A DNA stretch of 64,000 nt from contig NZ_JACGVG010000034.1 in assembly GCF_014077095.1 (NCBI RefSeq), positions 1 to 64,000 on the forward strand, written 5' to 3'. This document shows, one piece after another, positions 44,919 to 54,104 of this stretch (position 1 is its first letter; each line of letters starts with the position of its first letter). Position numbers and translations under genes: made by a program. Origin of the DNA: Colwellia sp. MB02u-6. Lineage in GTDB: Bacteria; Pseudomonadota; Gammaproteobacteria; Enterobacterales; Alteromonadaceae. Under the pieces are notes generated by a model, which was given only the letters and a program-made list of their open reading frames with translations, ran no database searches and was not told where the DNA came from.

Positions 44919-46295
44919 ATGCAAGATATTATACAAACCCCAAGTCCATTTTTTTTACTATCTGTCGCCGCACTTTCAATCGTAGCACTACTATTACTGA
45001 TCATAAAATGTCGAGTTCATGCATTTATTTCCCTGATTTTTGTTAGTTTTTTTACCGCTGTTATTGCTGGCATTCCCAGTGAAGAAGTTGTGCCAACATT
45101 AATGAGTGGCTTTGGCGGTACCCTTGCATCAGTCGCCTTATTGGTTGGACTTGGTGCCATGATAGGGAAACTATTAGAAGTCTCAGGCGGTGCTCAGGTA
45201 CTAGCAGATAAATTGATAGGGAAGTTTGGTGCAAAAAAATCCCCGCTTGCCCTCGGCGTAACCTCATTGATATTTGGATTCCCAATATTTTTCGATGCGG
45301 GTTTAATTGTGATGATGCCAATAATTTTCAGTGTAGCTAATCGATTTGGTGGTTCTTTACTTATCTATGCGCTGCCTGCTGCCGGGGCATTTGCAGTAAT
45401 GCACGCTTTTGTTCCACCTCACCCAGGACCTGTTGCTGCCGCTGGTTTTCTTGGCGCGGATATTGGTCTTTTGTTAATGGTGGGATTACTGGTAGCGGTG
45501 CCAACATGGTATCTGGGCTCTTATTTGTTTGGTGTATACTCTGGCCATAAATTTCACATTTCACTGTCGAATATACTCCATTCCACAGAGTCGAACTTGC
45601 AACCGATTAAACTCCCTAGATTTGCAACAGTCATGTCAATACTTATATTACCTATGTTGCTTATATTTCTTGATACCGGCCTCAATACTTTAACAGCTGC
45701 CGGTATTATTGATGGATCGAACTCATTGACTAGGGTTTTGAGAATGATGGGGAAAACCCCCATTGCGTTACTTATAACGCTGTTAGTTTGTCTTTTTGTT
45801 TTTTCAAAAGACTACGGAATGAAAAAATTAGATAGCTTATGCAGTGAATCACTTGCACCCATATGTGGTGTTATTTTGATTACCGGTGCTGGAGGTATGT
45901 ATGGAGGAGTCTTACGCACCAGCGGAATTGGTGATGCCCTTGCTGGATTGTTTACAGATACAGGTATGCCGGTTATTGTGGCTGCGTTTGTTATTGCTAC
46001 TTGTCTTAGAGTTGCTCAAGGTTCAGCTACTGTGGCGCTTACTACCACCGCCGCACTTATATCCCCGATGGTGGCCTCGACAGTAGGTCTGTCATCGCTT
46101 GACCTTTGCTTCATTGTTATTGCTATCGCGGGTGGTGCAACTGTATTATCCCATTTCAATGATTCCGGGTTTTGGTTAGTAAGTCGTTTACTTGAAATGG
46201 ATGAAAAAACCACGTTAAGAACATGGACTGTTATGGAAACATTATTGGGAAGTATCGCCTTTTTAATTGTTTTGGTTTTAAGTTTTGTATTTTAG
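44919..46295 (+). CDS. Gluconate:H+ symporter, GntP family
   Basis: 458 residues with about 12 hydrophobic segments. Family hallmarks: GGTLASVALLVGLGAMIGKLLE, GFPIFFDAGLIVMMP, HAFVPPHPGPVAAAGFLGADIG (PPHPGP signature), and RVAQGSATVALTTTAALISP near the C terminus, ending HFNDSGFWLVS. It imports gluconate or a related sugar acid across the inner membrane. AAGGGA is five bases before the ATG. Divergent from gntK and followed 74 bases later by the repressor gene. Confidence 0.92.
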   Translation: MQDIIQTPSPFFLLSVAALSIVALLLLIIKCRVHAFISLIFVSFFTAVIAGIPSEEVVPTLMSGFGGTLASVALLVGLGAMIGKLLEVSGGAQVLADKLIGKFGAKKSPLALGVTSLIFGFPIFFDAGLIVMMPIIFSVANRFGGSLLIYALPAAGAFAVMHAFVPPHPGPVAAAGFLGADIGLLLMVGLLVAVPTWYLGSYLFGVYSGHKFHISLSNILHSTESNLQPIKLPRFATVMSILILPMLLIFLDTGLNTLTAAGIIDGSNSLTRVLRMMGKTPIALLITLLVCLFVFSKDYGMKKLDSLCSESLAPICGVILITGAGGMYGGVLRTSGIGDALAGLFTDTGMPVIVAAFVIATCLRVAQGSATVALTTTAALISPMVASTVGLSSLDLCFIVIAIAGGATVLSHFNDSGFWLVSRLLEMDEKTTLRTWTVMETLLGSIAFLIVLVLSFVF

Positions 46296-46369
46296 TATTA
46301 GACACCATAAATGTCATAACAACATATTAGCGCCAATGCGGTATTGAATTAAAAAATTTAAGGTTTTGT

Positions 46370-47425
46370 ATGTCTATTTCTACGGATAAATCACGAAGTG
46401 CTAAGAAAATAACGTTAAAAGACGTTGCGAAAAAAGCTGGGGTAAGCGCTATTACCGTTTCTAGAGTAGTAAATGACTATGCTGGAGTACGTGAAAATGT
46501 TCGTGAAAAAGTAGAAGCCGCAATTAGTGAACTTGGTTACATCCCTAACCGATCAGCCAGTATTTTAGCTTCATCACGTTCAAAATTAATTGGTGTTTTA
46601 ATTCCCTCATTATCTAATGTGGTATTTAATGATGTCTTACGTGGAATTTACGACATTACTGGCCCTGCGAATTATCAGGTGCTACTAGCAGATACTCATT
46701 ATTCACCAATAGAAGAAGAAAGATCAATACGTACTTTGCTTGGACAATCTCCAGAGGGCTTAATCGTCACTGGTGGTGAACAAACTGACGCCGCTAAAGC
46801 AATGTTAAAAGCCTCTGGTGTGCCTGTAGTTCAGATTATGGATAAGGTTGAATCGCCAATAGATATTAATGTTGGCTTTTCTCATTATGATGCAGGTGCA
46901 GCCGTTGCAGAGATGTTACTTGCAAAGTCATATCATAAAATTGGTTTTATTGGCGCCAGAATGGATCCCAGAACCTGTGACCGCTTGGCGGGTTTTAAAT
47001 CAGTACTAGCTGCGGCTGAGTCTTTAGATTTAAAACGCGTGATAACTAATCCACAACCCTCTTCTGTTGCCATGGGAACGGTTTTATTTAGAGAGTTGAT
47101 GGCGGCCACTGCTGGTGATTGTGATGCCGTTTTTTGTTGTAACGATGACTTAGCCTTGGGAGTATTGCATGAATGTAAAAAAATGCATATTAACGTACCC
47201 AGTAAATTTGGAGTGTGTGGGTTTAACGACATTGAAATGGCAACATATGCTGAACCTTCATTATCGAGCGTGAGTGTTAACCGATACAAAATGGGTAAGC
47301 AAGCCATGGAACTGATATTTGCGCGTTTAAATAACTCAGAAATTAGTGACAATGCACAGATAAACACAGAACAAAGTTATGTAAACACGGGGTTTGAATT
47401 ATTCATGCGTAATTCAACCGGATAG
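46370..47425 (+). CDS. gntR: LacI-family transcriptional repressor, GntR-like
   Basis: 351 residues. N-terminal helix-turn-helix ITLKDVAKKAGVSAITVSRVV (about 15-35), hinge ELGYIPNRSASILAS, and a periplasmic-binding-like core. The hinge and early core (GYIPNR..IL....S..IGVLIPSL.N.VF..VLRGI) and GFIGARMDPRT align closely with E. coli GntR, the gluconate repressor. It probably binds the TGGTTGC sites at 44702-44809 in the absence of gluconate. Located between permease and lactonase genes, it is likely cotranscribed with the permease. Confidence 0.9.
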   Translation: MSISTDKSRSAKKITLKDVAKKAGVSAITVSRVVNDYAGVRENVREKVEAAISELGYIPNRSASILASSRSKLIGVLIPSLSNVVFNDVLRGIYDITGPANYQVLLADTHYSPIEEERSIRTLLGQSPEGLIVTGGEQTDAAKAMLKASGVPVVQIMDKVESPIDINVGFSHYDAGAAVAEMLLAKSYHKIGFIGARMDPRTCDRLAGFKSVLAAAESLDLKRVITNPQPSSVAMGTVLFRELMAATAGDCDAVFCCNDDLALGVLHECKKMHINVPSKFGVCGFNDIEMATYAEPSLSSVSVNRYKMGKQAMELIFARLNNSEISDNAQINTEQSYVNTGFELFMRNSTG

Positions 47426-47508
47426 TGATGAAAAAGCGAAATAAATAATTCTTTAAACTAAACTAAACAAAACTAAACAAAACTATGTAATTTAACCAAG
47501 GTATTCTT

Positions 47509-48726
47509 ATGAGTTTTAAACTAACTAAACCCAAAAAAATCAAACTCGTTAGCGCTTTATGTATTAGTTTATTAGTTGTTTCTTGTGCTGATGACAATGT
47601 AATTCAGGTAGTTGTTCAAGCAACAAATAATAGCGTATCAAACGCTGTTATCAACTCTGTTTCTGACGCTAACGCACGCTATTGCTCCGCAGGCTCTGAG
47701 GATGTTCAGCTGGATTTAGCCAGTATAAAGCTGGTTCGTGAACAGAACATTCCATTGATGTATCAAGGTTATAACAATATAGAAGGTCCTGTTTGGTATA
47801 AAGGGGCATTGTATTATTCCAATATGGGTTCACATCAACCCGATGAAGATGACTTTGTATTAAGCAATCAAACAACCATTTGGCGTTGGGTACCGGGAAG
47901 TAAGCCACAAGTTTGGATGAAAGATAGTGAGGCAGGTACCAATGGCTTAGCATTAGACAGTAAAGGTAATTTAATCGTCACTCGTCAGCTTGATGGCTCA
48001 CTTTCGTCTATTGACTGGCATAGCAAAAAAATTACTCCCATGGTAAGTACATACCAAAATAAACGCTTTAATTCTCCTAATGATTTAACTATTGGATACG
48101 ACGATACCGTATATTTCACGGATCCAAATTGGAATACACCATCAAATATTAGTTTAGAAAGTGTCCAAGGTGGTGGTCAAGAAGGCTCAACTGCTCCTGG
48201 GCAAAGAATTTATCGAATGACAACAAATAGTACTGAAAAAGCTAGCGTTAAAGCAACTAAGGTCACTACTTTGGTACCTGCTCTTAGTGATAAACCTAAT
48301 GGCATTATGTTAACCCTTAATCAGCAACGATTAATCGTTGGCGGCTTGCAAGGTTTATGGGTATTTGATTTACATTCGGGGGAGGTTGCTAATCCTAAAC
48401 AACTGCTAAATACGCCAATTGACGGATTAGGTAAAGACTGTAGTGGCAATATTTATGTGACAACCACACGAGAAACGTCAGAAAGAAAAGATGGGCAAGT
48501 GGTCGTTATATTAGATAAACAACACAAGGAAGTGGGTATATTAAAAGTACCTGGTATTCATATTGTTACTAATATTGCTTTTGGCGGGGATGACCGAAAA
48601 ACACTTTTTGTGACAGGGTTAACCGCACCAATGGACGGGAATAAACTCCGTCAATGTGGTGATAAGGCTTGTTTAAAAGCTGGTATTTATACCACCAAAC
48701 TTAATGTACAAGGCTTTCCTTTTTAA
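47509..48726 (+). CDS. SMP-30/gluconolactonase-like lipoprotein
   Basis: 405 residues. The signal peptide ends in lipobox LVVSC (about 23-27), so the protein is a lipoprotein outside the cytoplasm. The six-bladed propeller core shows the SMP-30 metal site: EGPVW, GTNGLA, and SPNDLTIGYDDTVYFTDPNW. It should hydrolyse a sugar lactone such as gluconolactone to the acid. Placement after the gluconate permease and repressor fits supply of gluconate from lactones made in the periplasm. It is convergent with the AraC gene; the 57-base gap lacks a strong terminator. Confidence 0.9.
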   Translation: MSFKLTKPKKIKLVSALCISLLVVSCADDNVIQVVVQATNNSVSNAVINSVSDANARYCSAGSEDVQLDLASIKLVREQNIPLMYQGYNNIEGPVWYKGALYYSNMGSHQPDEDDFVLSNQTTIWRWVPGSKPQVWMKDSEAGTNGLALDSKGNLIVTRQLDGSLSSIDWHSKKITPMVSTYQNKRFNSPNDLTIGYDDTVYFTDPNWNTPSNISLESVQGGGQEGSTAPGQRIYRMTTNSTEKASVKATKVTTLVPALSDKPNGIMLTLNQQRLIVGGLQGLWVFDLHSGEVANPKQLLNTPIDGLGKDCSGNIYVTTTRETSERKDGQVVVILDKQHKEVGILKVPGIHIVTNIAFGGDDRKTLFVTGLTAPMDGNKLRQCGDKACLKAGIYTTKLNVQGFPF

Positions 48727-48783
48727 CTGTTTTTTAAAAGGGCATTAAATATAAGTATGTAACTACCTATGGGAATTGGCGTT

Positions 48784-49578
48784 TTACGCTAATTCAACAT
48801 TGACTGTTGTATTGTTATTTAATGTTTGATTCGACCAATGCTCATGGCGAAATGCGGAAGGGCTTCGATCGAATAACTTTTGAAACTGTCGACTAAAATA
48901 ACTGTGATCAGCAAAGCCCGTATCATTAGCAATAGTGGCAATAGCAATATTGGTTTCTATGAGTAAGCGTCGCGCATTTTCTAAGCGTACTTCATTGATA
49001 AACTGTGTAGGTGTTTGACGTAAATACTTTTTAAACCTTCGCTCTAGCGCACTTATAGACAAATGGGTGATATCAGCAAGTTCTTTCAAACAAATATTTT
49101 GCATATAGTTTTTTCGCACATAAGCAACAGGTGTCTTTAAGGCATCCATTCCAGATAGTGCGAGTGATGTTTTTTCTAAATGTCGTGATATACCATAAGA
49201 GCCAATAGGTTTTCCCTGCTCATCAAGCAAAGGACGTTTTGATGTAGTAAACCAAGCGATATCACCTGATGTAGTATTGTTCATCTCTAAGCGGTTATTA
49301 ACAACTTCGCCATGCATCACTTTCTGATCATCGACAGTAAACTGTTTAGCAAGATGAGCAGGAGAAAAATCAAAATCACTTAACCCGATAATTTGAACAA
49401 GTGACGTGACGCCAATATGCTCCAAAAAGAATTGATTTGCATAAACAAAACAGTTTTGTTCATCTTTTACCCAAAAAAGTACATCAGGCATCAGATCAAA
49501 CATTTCAATGATTTGTTTTACACTAAATTGATTAATAAACCTATCTACACAAGCTGCCGACATAGCCACCTTACTCAT
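48784..49578 (-). CDS. PAS domain-AraC family transcriptional regulator
   Basis: 264 residues in two parts. Residues 15-135 form a PAS domain (MFDLMPDVLFWVKDEQNCFVYANQFF...PIGSYGISRHL), a small-ligand or cofactor sensor. Residues 150-250 form the double helix-turn-helix of AraC proteins (ICLKELADITHLSISALERRFKKYLRQTPTQFINEVRLENARRLL and IATIANDTGFADHSYFSRQFQKLFDRSPSAFR). It is divergent from the TonB receptor gene. The two CCGATTT direct repeats 21 bp apart at 49655 and 58666 have the geometry expected for such a protein, so it is the best candidate regulator of the receptor and of the sugar operon. Confidence 0.9.
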   Translation of the reverse strand: MSKVAMSAACVDRFINQFSVKQIIEMFDLMPDVLFWVKDEQNCFVYANQFFLEHIGVTSLVQIIGLSDFDFSPAHLAKQFTVDDQKVMHGEVVNNRLEMNNTTSGDIAWFTTSKRPLLDEQGKPIGSYGISRHLEKTSLALSGMDALKTPVAYVRKNYMQNICLKELADITHLSISALERRFKKYLRQTPTQFINEVRLENARRLLIETNIAIATIANDTGFADHSYFSRQFQKLFDRSPSAFRHEHWSNQTLNNNTTVNVELA

Positions 49579-49650
49579 ACTTAAACATTGTTTTATTAGC
49601 GATTGAACACCTGAAGAAATTACAGTGTATGGGCTCAGTAAAAAAATTAC

Positions 49651-49723
49651 AACGCCGATTTTGTTGTATAAAAAACCGATTTACTCTTAACACTTCATTG
49701 AAAAACATCATTATAGTAAATAA
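49651..49723 (+). promoter_or_regulatory. Shared AraC-type operator/promoter module, copy 1
   Basis: 73 bases, 65 identical without gaps to 58662-58734. Two CCGAT repeats start at 49655 and 49676 (21 bp apart). TTAACA (49687-49692) and TATAGT (49712-49717) are 19 bases apart, in the same places in both copies. It points to the TonB receptor gene 300 bases downstream. The intervening leader (49724-50018) shows no gene. Confidence 0.8.
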
Positions 49724-50018
49724 TCACTTTTTATGCATATCTATACATTTAAGCTTGTCGTGCAAAGAGTGTTGATTTTTAAGCGTAAGTATATTTATTT
49801 GATTGAGAGTCAGTTCTAAATTGCAAATTGACTAGCGGAAAAATAAATTTCATTCGTCTTTATACATAGGAAAAGGAAATCTGGCGTTCAAGAAAACCAG
49901 GGGGAATAAGAAACAAAGTATAACAAAAAAACAGAAAGGTTTAGCTATAGACGAATGTAATAGCAGTATCGTATGCACTACACCTTGATAATAAAAAACT
50001 ATAATAGGCAACATAAGC

Positions 50019-53000
50019 ATGATGAACAATAATTATAAAACCTTTAATAAATCATTACTCGCCAAAACTATTAGTGTAATGCTTGGTACTTCAGTAATGG
50101 TGCCAGTGTTAGCAGAAGAAATTAAGACAGAAGAAGAAAAACTTGAAGTTATTCAAGTCACAGGTATGCGAGGCAGTTTATCTCAATCAATGAATGTTAA
50201 GCGTCAATCAACAGGTGTTGTTGATGCTATTTCTGCTGTGGATATGGGGCAATTTCCTGATACCAATCTCGCAGAATCTTTGCAACGTATTACGGGTGTA
50301 TCAATTAACCGAGTTAACGGTGAAGGTTCAGAAGTCACCGTACGTGGCTTTGGCGGTAACTTTAATTTAGTGACCTTAAATGGCCGTCAAATGCCAGCAG
50401 CAAACGTTGGTACTATTACGGGTAACCCACAAGATAAAGGTGCAGCAGGGACGAGTCGTTCATTTGATTTCTCAAACCTTGCCTCTGAAGGCGTAAGTGG
50501 AATAGAAGTATATAAAACAGGACGCGCTGCAGGTTCTTCTGGTGGTATTGGTGCAACAATCAACATTAATACAGTTAAACCACTTGAACAAAGCGAAAAT
50601 TCAACTTCTATTGGCGTTAAAGGCGTTAAAGATGAAAGTGGCGATGGTATCACGCCTGAAATAAGTGGTGTAACAACTTGGGTAAATGATGACTCAACTT
50701 TTGGTGTTTCATTATTTGGTTCATTCCAAGAACGTGACTCTGGCAGTCGACACATGAGTACTGAAGTGTACGAGTTGCGTACATATAATGGCGCAGAGGA
50801 TTTAGATTCTCTGACCATCCCAGGTGCTACCGTAGTAAATGAACCGACTATTGGTCAAATTCTAGCGATACCTAGTAATATTGGCTTAGGTACTAACCAA
50901 GATCATCGTGAGCGTACTAATGCGATGCTAACGTTGCAATATCAACCAATCGACGAGCTTAGATTGACCTTTGATGCAACATATGCAAAAAATGAGAAAG
51001 AATCTACATCACTTATCGATGGTATTTGGTTTGCACGTCAATTCAGCTCTGTTGAATTTGATGGTAACCCTGTAGTGTCTACACCGGTCAAGTTTTCTGA
51101 GACAGGTGGCGCAAATAACCAAGTTATTGGTAAAGATTTCTTCTTCCAAAATTTAGCGTTAGCAACAAAAGATGAATTAAAATCTTTTGGTTTTAATGCG
51201 GCTTATGAAGTAAATGATGACTTAAGCTTAAGTTTTGATGTTGCATCTTCAGAAGCAACAAGTGGTGGTGCTGGTCCTTTAGGATTAAACTCTGTTCGTT
51301 TTAATATGGCAGGTGCAACAGCTGGTTTTCAAACAGTTGACTTTACTCAGCCAATTCCTGCAGCAAGTATCTTAATTGAAGATTCACTAAAAGGTGGCAA
51401 CGGTAATGGGATTTTTGATAAAGCTGATGTTGGCTCTCAAGTCACACAAACCGATATGTCTAATCAAGTTTCAAATGTTGACCAATTCCGTATTGAAGGC
51501 CAATGGTTTGTTGATGACATTACTGTTGATTTTGGTGTTGGATATATTTCAACAGAAATGAGACAAACACGTCAAGCGTCAACTGACGCTTTAGGTGATT
51601 GGGGTGTAACAGCTCCAGGCGATATCCCAGAGGGTTTATTTGATCAAAGCTGTACAGCTTGTGCGTTTGAAGACCATGATATATCTGGCGTTGACGGTGC
51701 CGATACTCTTTCTCCAGGTGGTGCAACAATACCACTCGGTAGTGTTTCATTTAGTGGTGATCCAGTAGCACTTCTAAATGCAGTCGGTCCTGCCTATGGT
51801 GTATCTTTAGCGGGTCGCTCCATTAATACAGATGATGATAATACGGTTGAAGAAGACATTTTATCTGTATATGTTCAAGCGAATATGGATTATGACGTTG
51901 CTGATATGACATTAAATATCGTTGCAGGTTTACGTTACGAGCAAACAGATGTTACTTCATCGTCGAATCAATTTTTGCCTACACAAATAATTTGGGAAGC
52001 TGATAACGACTTTTTACCCGTACTAGGTGACACAGTAGAAACGATCAGAGACGAAAATGACTACTCTAACTTTTTACCAAGTATTGATTTTACGCTTAAC
52101 GTAAACGACGACATTAAGGCCCGTGCTTCTTTTAGTAAAACATTGGCTCGACCTTCTTATGATCAACTGTTTCAGTCTACGTCAATATCACCTCAACCCC
52201 GCATAACAGCATTGGGTGGTGTAGCAACTGGTAAATCAGGTAATGCACAGTTAGATCCACTTGAATCAACAAACATTGATTTATCTTTAGAGTGGTATTA
52301 CAGCGATTCAAGCCTAATTTCTATCGGTTACTATAGAAAAGACGTTGAAAACTTTGTGGGTATAGCGCAAAGTCAAAAAACATTATTTGGTTTACTCGAT
52401 GCGACTTCAGGTGCGGATGGTACTACTTCAGGTGACGCAATAGCAGCATTAAATGCAGGTGGTTATGATGTTAACGAAGTTAACTTATTTACCATGTCGG
52501 CAGTTTTACAAAATCCAGCTGACTTTCCTAATGGCGCTGCAGACTTTGAAGACCCTGGTGTAAATCCAAATTTTGAAGGTGAAGTGTTTGCTGCTTATGA
52601 TGTATTTGCACAAGCTGGTGATCCAGAATTACAGTTTCAAGTAACGGGTCCAGTTAACGATAAAAGTGCGGTGATCGACGGTTTTGAATTTGCATGGCAG
52701 CATTTCTTTGGTGAAACTGGTTTTGGCTATCAAGTAAACTATACTACCGTAAATGGTGATATTGGTTATGATAATGGTGGTTCTATCAATGTTGATCAAT
52801 TCGCATTGGAAGGTTTAAGCGATACGGCTAACGCCGTATTAATTTATGAAATGGACGGCTTTTCAACACGTATTGCTTACAACTGGAGAGATGAGTTTTT
52901 AAGTACGACTAATCGTGGTAAAGGTCCACGTAACCCAGTATATCTTGCGGAAGCTGAGCAAATCGATATTAACGTGAGTTATAGTCCACTTGAAGACTTA

Positions 53001-53129
53001 ACTGTAAGTTTAGATATTATTAACTTAACTGAAGAAGGTCTTCGTAAGTATGGTCGTAGTAAAAACAATATTTTCTTTGTTCAAGAAGCAGATAGACGTT
53101 TTGTGTTAAGTGCTAATTACAAATTTTAG
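50019..53129 (+). CDS. TonB-dependent receptor
   Basis: 1036 residues. A signal peptide ends near residue 32 (VPVLA), followed by a TonB box-like EVIQVTGMRGSL. The plug domain contains DTNLAESLQRITGVSINR, EVTVRGFGGNFNLVTLNGRQMP, and GIEVYKTGRAAGSSGGIGATINI; the rest is a 22-stranded barrel ending ADRRFVLSANYKF. The type is that of sugar-linked receptors of Alteromonadales and Caulobacterales (RGFG.NFN.VTLNGR..), not siderophore receptors. It presumably imports the glycoside handled by the genes downstream. Start is MM at 50019/50022. A hairpin and an intrinsic terminator follow, so downstream genes are partly uncoupled. Confidence 0.93.
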   Translation: MMNNNYKTFNKSLLAKTISVMLGTSVMVPVLAEEIKTEEEKLEVIQVTGMRGSLSQSMNVKRQSTGVVDAISAVDMGQFPDTNLAESLQRITGVSINRVNGEGSEVTVRGFGGNFNLVTLNGRQMPAANVGTITGNPQDKGAAGTSRSFDFSNLASEGVSGIEVYKTGRAAGSSGGIGATININTVKPLEQSENSTSIGVKGVKDESGDGITPEISGVTTWVNDDSTFGVSLFGSFQERDSGSRHMSTEVYELRTYNGAEDLDSLTIPGATVVNEPTIGQILAIPSNIGLGTNQDHRERTNAMLTLQYQPIDELRLTFDATYAKNEKESTSLIDGIWFARQFSSVEFDGNPVVSTPVKFSETGGANNQVIGKDFFFQNLALATKDELKSFGFNAAYEVNDDLSLSFDVASSEATSGGAGPLGLNSVRFNMAGATAGFQTVDFTQPIPAASILIEDSLKGGNGNGIFDKADVGSQVTQTDMSNQVSNVDQFRIEGQWFVDDITVDFGVGYISTEMRQTRQASTDALGDWGVTAPGDIPEGLFDQSCTACAFEDHDISGVDGADTLSPGGATIPLGSVSFSGDPVALLNAVGPAYGVSLAGRSINTDDDNTVEEDILSVYVQANMDYDVADMTLNIVAGLRYEQTDVTSSSNQFLPTQIIWEADNDFLPVLGDTVETIRDENDYSNFLPSIDFTLNVNDDIKARASFSKTLARPSYDQLFQSTSISPQPRITALGGVATGKSGNAQLDPLESTNIDLSLEWYYSDSSLISIGYYRKDVENFVGIAQSQKTLFGLLDATSGADGTTSGDAIAALNAGGYDVNEVNLFTMSAVLQNPADFPNGAADFEDPGVNPNFEGEVFAAYDVFAQAGDPELQFQVTGPVNDKSAVIDGFEFAWQHFFGETGFGYQVNYTTVNGDIGYDNGGSINVDQFALEGLSDTANAVLIYEMDGFSTRIAYNWRDEFLSTTNRGKGPRNPVYLAEAEQIDINVSYSPLEDLTVSLDIINLTEEGLRKYGRSKNNIFFVQEADRRFVLSANYKF

Positions 53130-53179
53130 ACTTTGATTAAATTTTTCAGTTCAATCAATTAGCTGAAGATATTTATTCG

Positions 53180-53229
53180 ATACCATTCCTCATATTTTAC
53201 GTTATAAAATTATTTATGAGGATTGGTAT
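53180..53229 (+). repeat. Long hairpin after the TonB receptor gene
   Basis: ATACCATTCCTCATA and TATGAGGATTGGTAT pair at 14 of 15 positions around a 20-base loop. With the terminator that follows it could stabilise the 3' end of the receptor mRNA. Confidence 0.6.
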
Positions 53230-53235
53230 TACCTA

Positions 53236-53272
53236 AGAATGAAACATGATATTAATGTTTCATTCTTTTTTT
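53236..53272 (+). terminator. Intrinsic terminator after the TonB receptor gene
   Basis: AGAATGAAACAT and ATGTTTCATTCT form a 12-bp perfect stem with a seven-base loop and a seven-T run. It lies between the receptor and SapC genes. Confidence 0.92.
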
Positions 53273-53336
53273 AAGGTCATTGTTCCTAGTAATTTATGGG
53301 GGTATGACACAACTTTATAATAAAGCGAAGTATGCG

Positions 53337-54062
53337 ATGAGCAATGCAATAGTCTTAAATAATGTAGATCATAAAGATATTAAGGTTGATACACGACCTG
53401 AATCTAACTTAAATGTAAATCGTTCATTGATATACGCTACTGAAATAGGCGAATTACATAAAGAATTCCCCTTGGTTTTTCACAAAAATTCTGAAACAGG
53501 GCTCACACAGTTACACGCGATATTGGGTTTGGAAAGAGATGAAAACCTGTTTATGGGTGATAATGGTTGGACAACTCGATTTGTACCCGCATTACTTGCA
53601 AGAGGCCCATTTAGTTTAGGCTATAAAAAAGCGATTAAAGAAAATAACGCGCAACAAGATCCTGTTATTTGCATTGATATGGAAGATACTCGGGTAAATA
53701 CCGATCAGGGTGAGAATGTTTTTCTTCAATTTGGTGGCGAAGCACCTTACCTAAATTATGTAAAAAAAGCACTGCAAACTATTGATCGTGGAATGCAATT
53801 TGATAAAACACTTTATACCCTAGTTAAGTCAATGGACTTGTTAGAACCCGTATCTATCAACATTAAACTCAGTAATGTAGAAGAAGTGAATTTCACTGAT
53901 TATTATACGGTTAACCAAGATAAACTCGCAAAACTCGATGGCGCTAATTTAGCTGAGTTGAACCAATATGGCGTACTAAGTTTGTTATATTTTGTATTGT
54001 CGTCGATGGGGAATTTCCAAACATTGATAGCGCTAAAAAATGCAAAATCTGCAATGTATTAA
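53337..54062 (+). CDS. SapC family protein
   Basis: 241 residues from ATG at 53337, where MSNAIVLNNVDHKDIKV matches the usual SapC family start; the open frame reaches back to 53280 but has no homology there. Other family segments are EIGELHKEFPLVFHKNSETGLTQLHAILGL, NLFMGDNGWTTRFVPALLARGPFSLGY and CIDMEDTRV. There is no secretion signal. SapC-like genes accompany TonB receptors and tryptophan-halogenase genes in many marine bacteria; the biochemical role is unknown (the name comes from a Campylobacter S-layer locus). It begins an operon with the cupin and halogenase genes. Confidence 0.88.
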   Translation: MSNAIVLNNVDHKDIKVDTRPESNLNVNRSLIYATEIGELHKEFPLVFHKNSETGLTQLHAILGLERDENLFMGDNGWTTRFVPALLARGPFSLGYKKAIKENNAQQDPVICIDMEDTRVNTDQGENVFLQFGGEAPYLNYVKKALQTIDRGMQFDKTLYTLVKSMDLLEPVSINIKLSNVEEVNFTDYYTVNQDKLAKLDGANLAELNQYGVLSLLYFVLSSMGNFQTLIALKNAKSAMY

Positions 54063-54104
54063 TCCTTTGTTAAAACGGTATATTCTAACTAACGAAGGAC
54101 GTGC

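Noticed and set aside
45061-45564. Two minus-strand open frames within the gluconate permease
   Set aside because: Both lie wholly within a conserved permease gene in the opposite frame and lack family features.
50387-50818. 143-codon minus-strand open frame inside the TonB receptor gene
   Set aside because: A shadow of the receptor plug domain, caused by codon bias; no independent signal.
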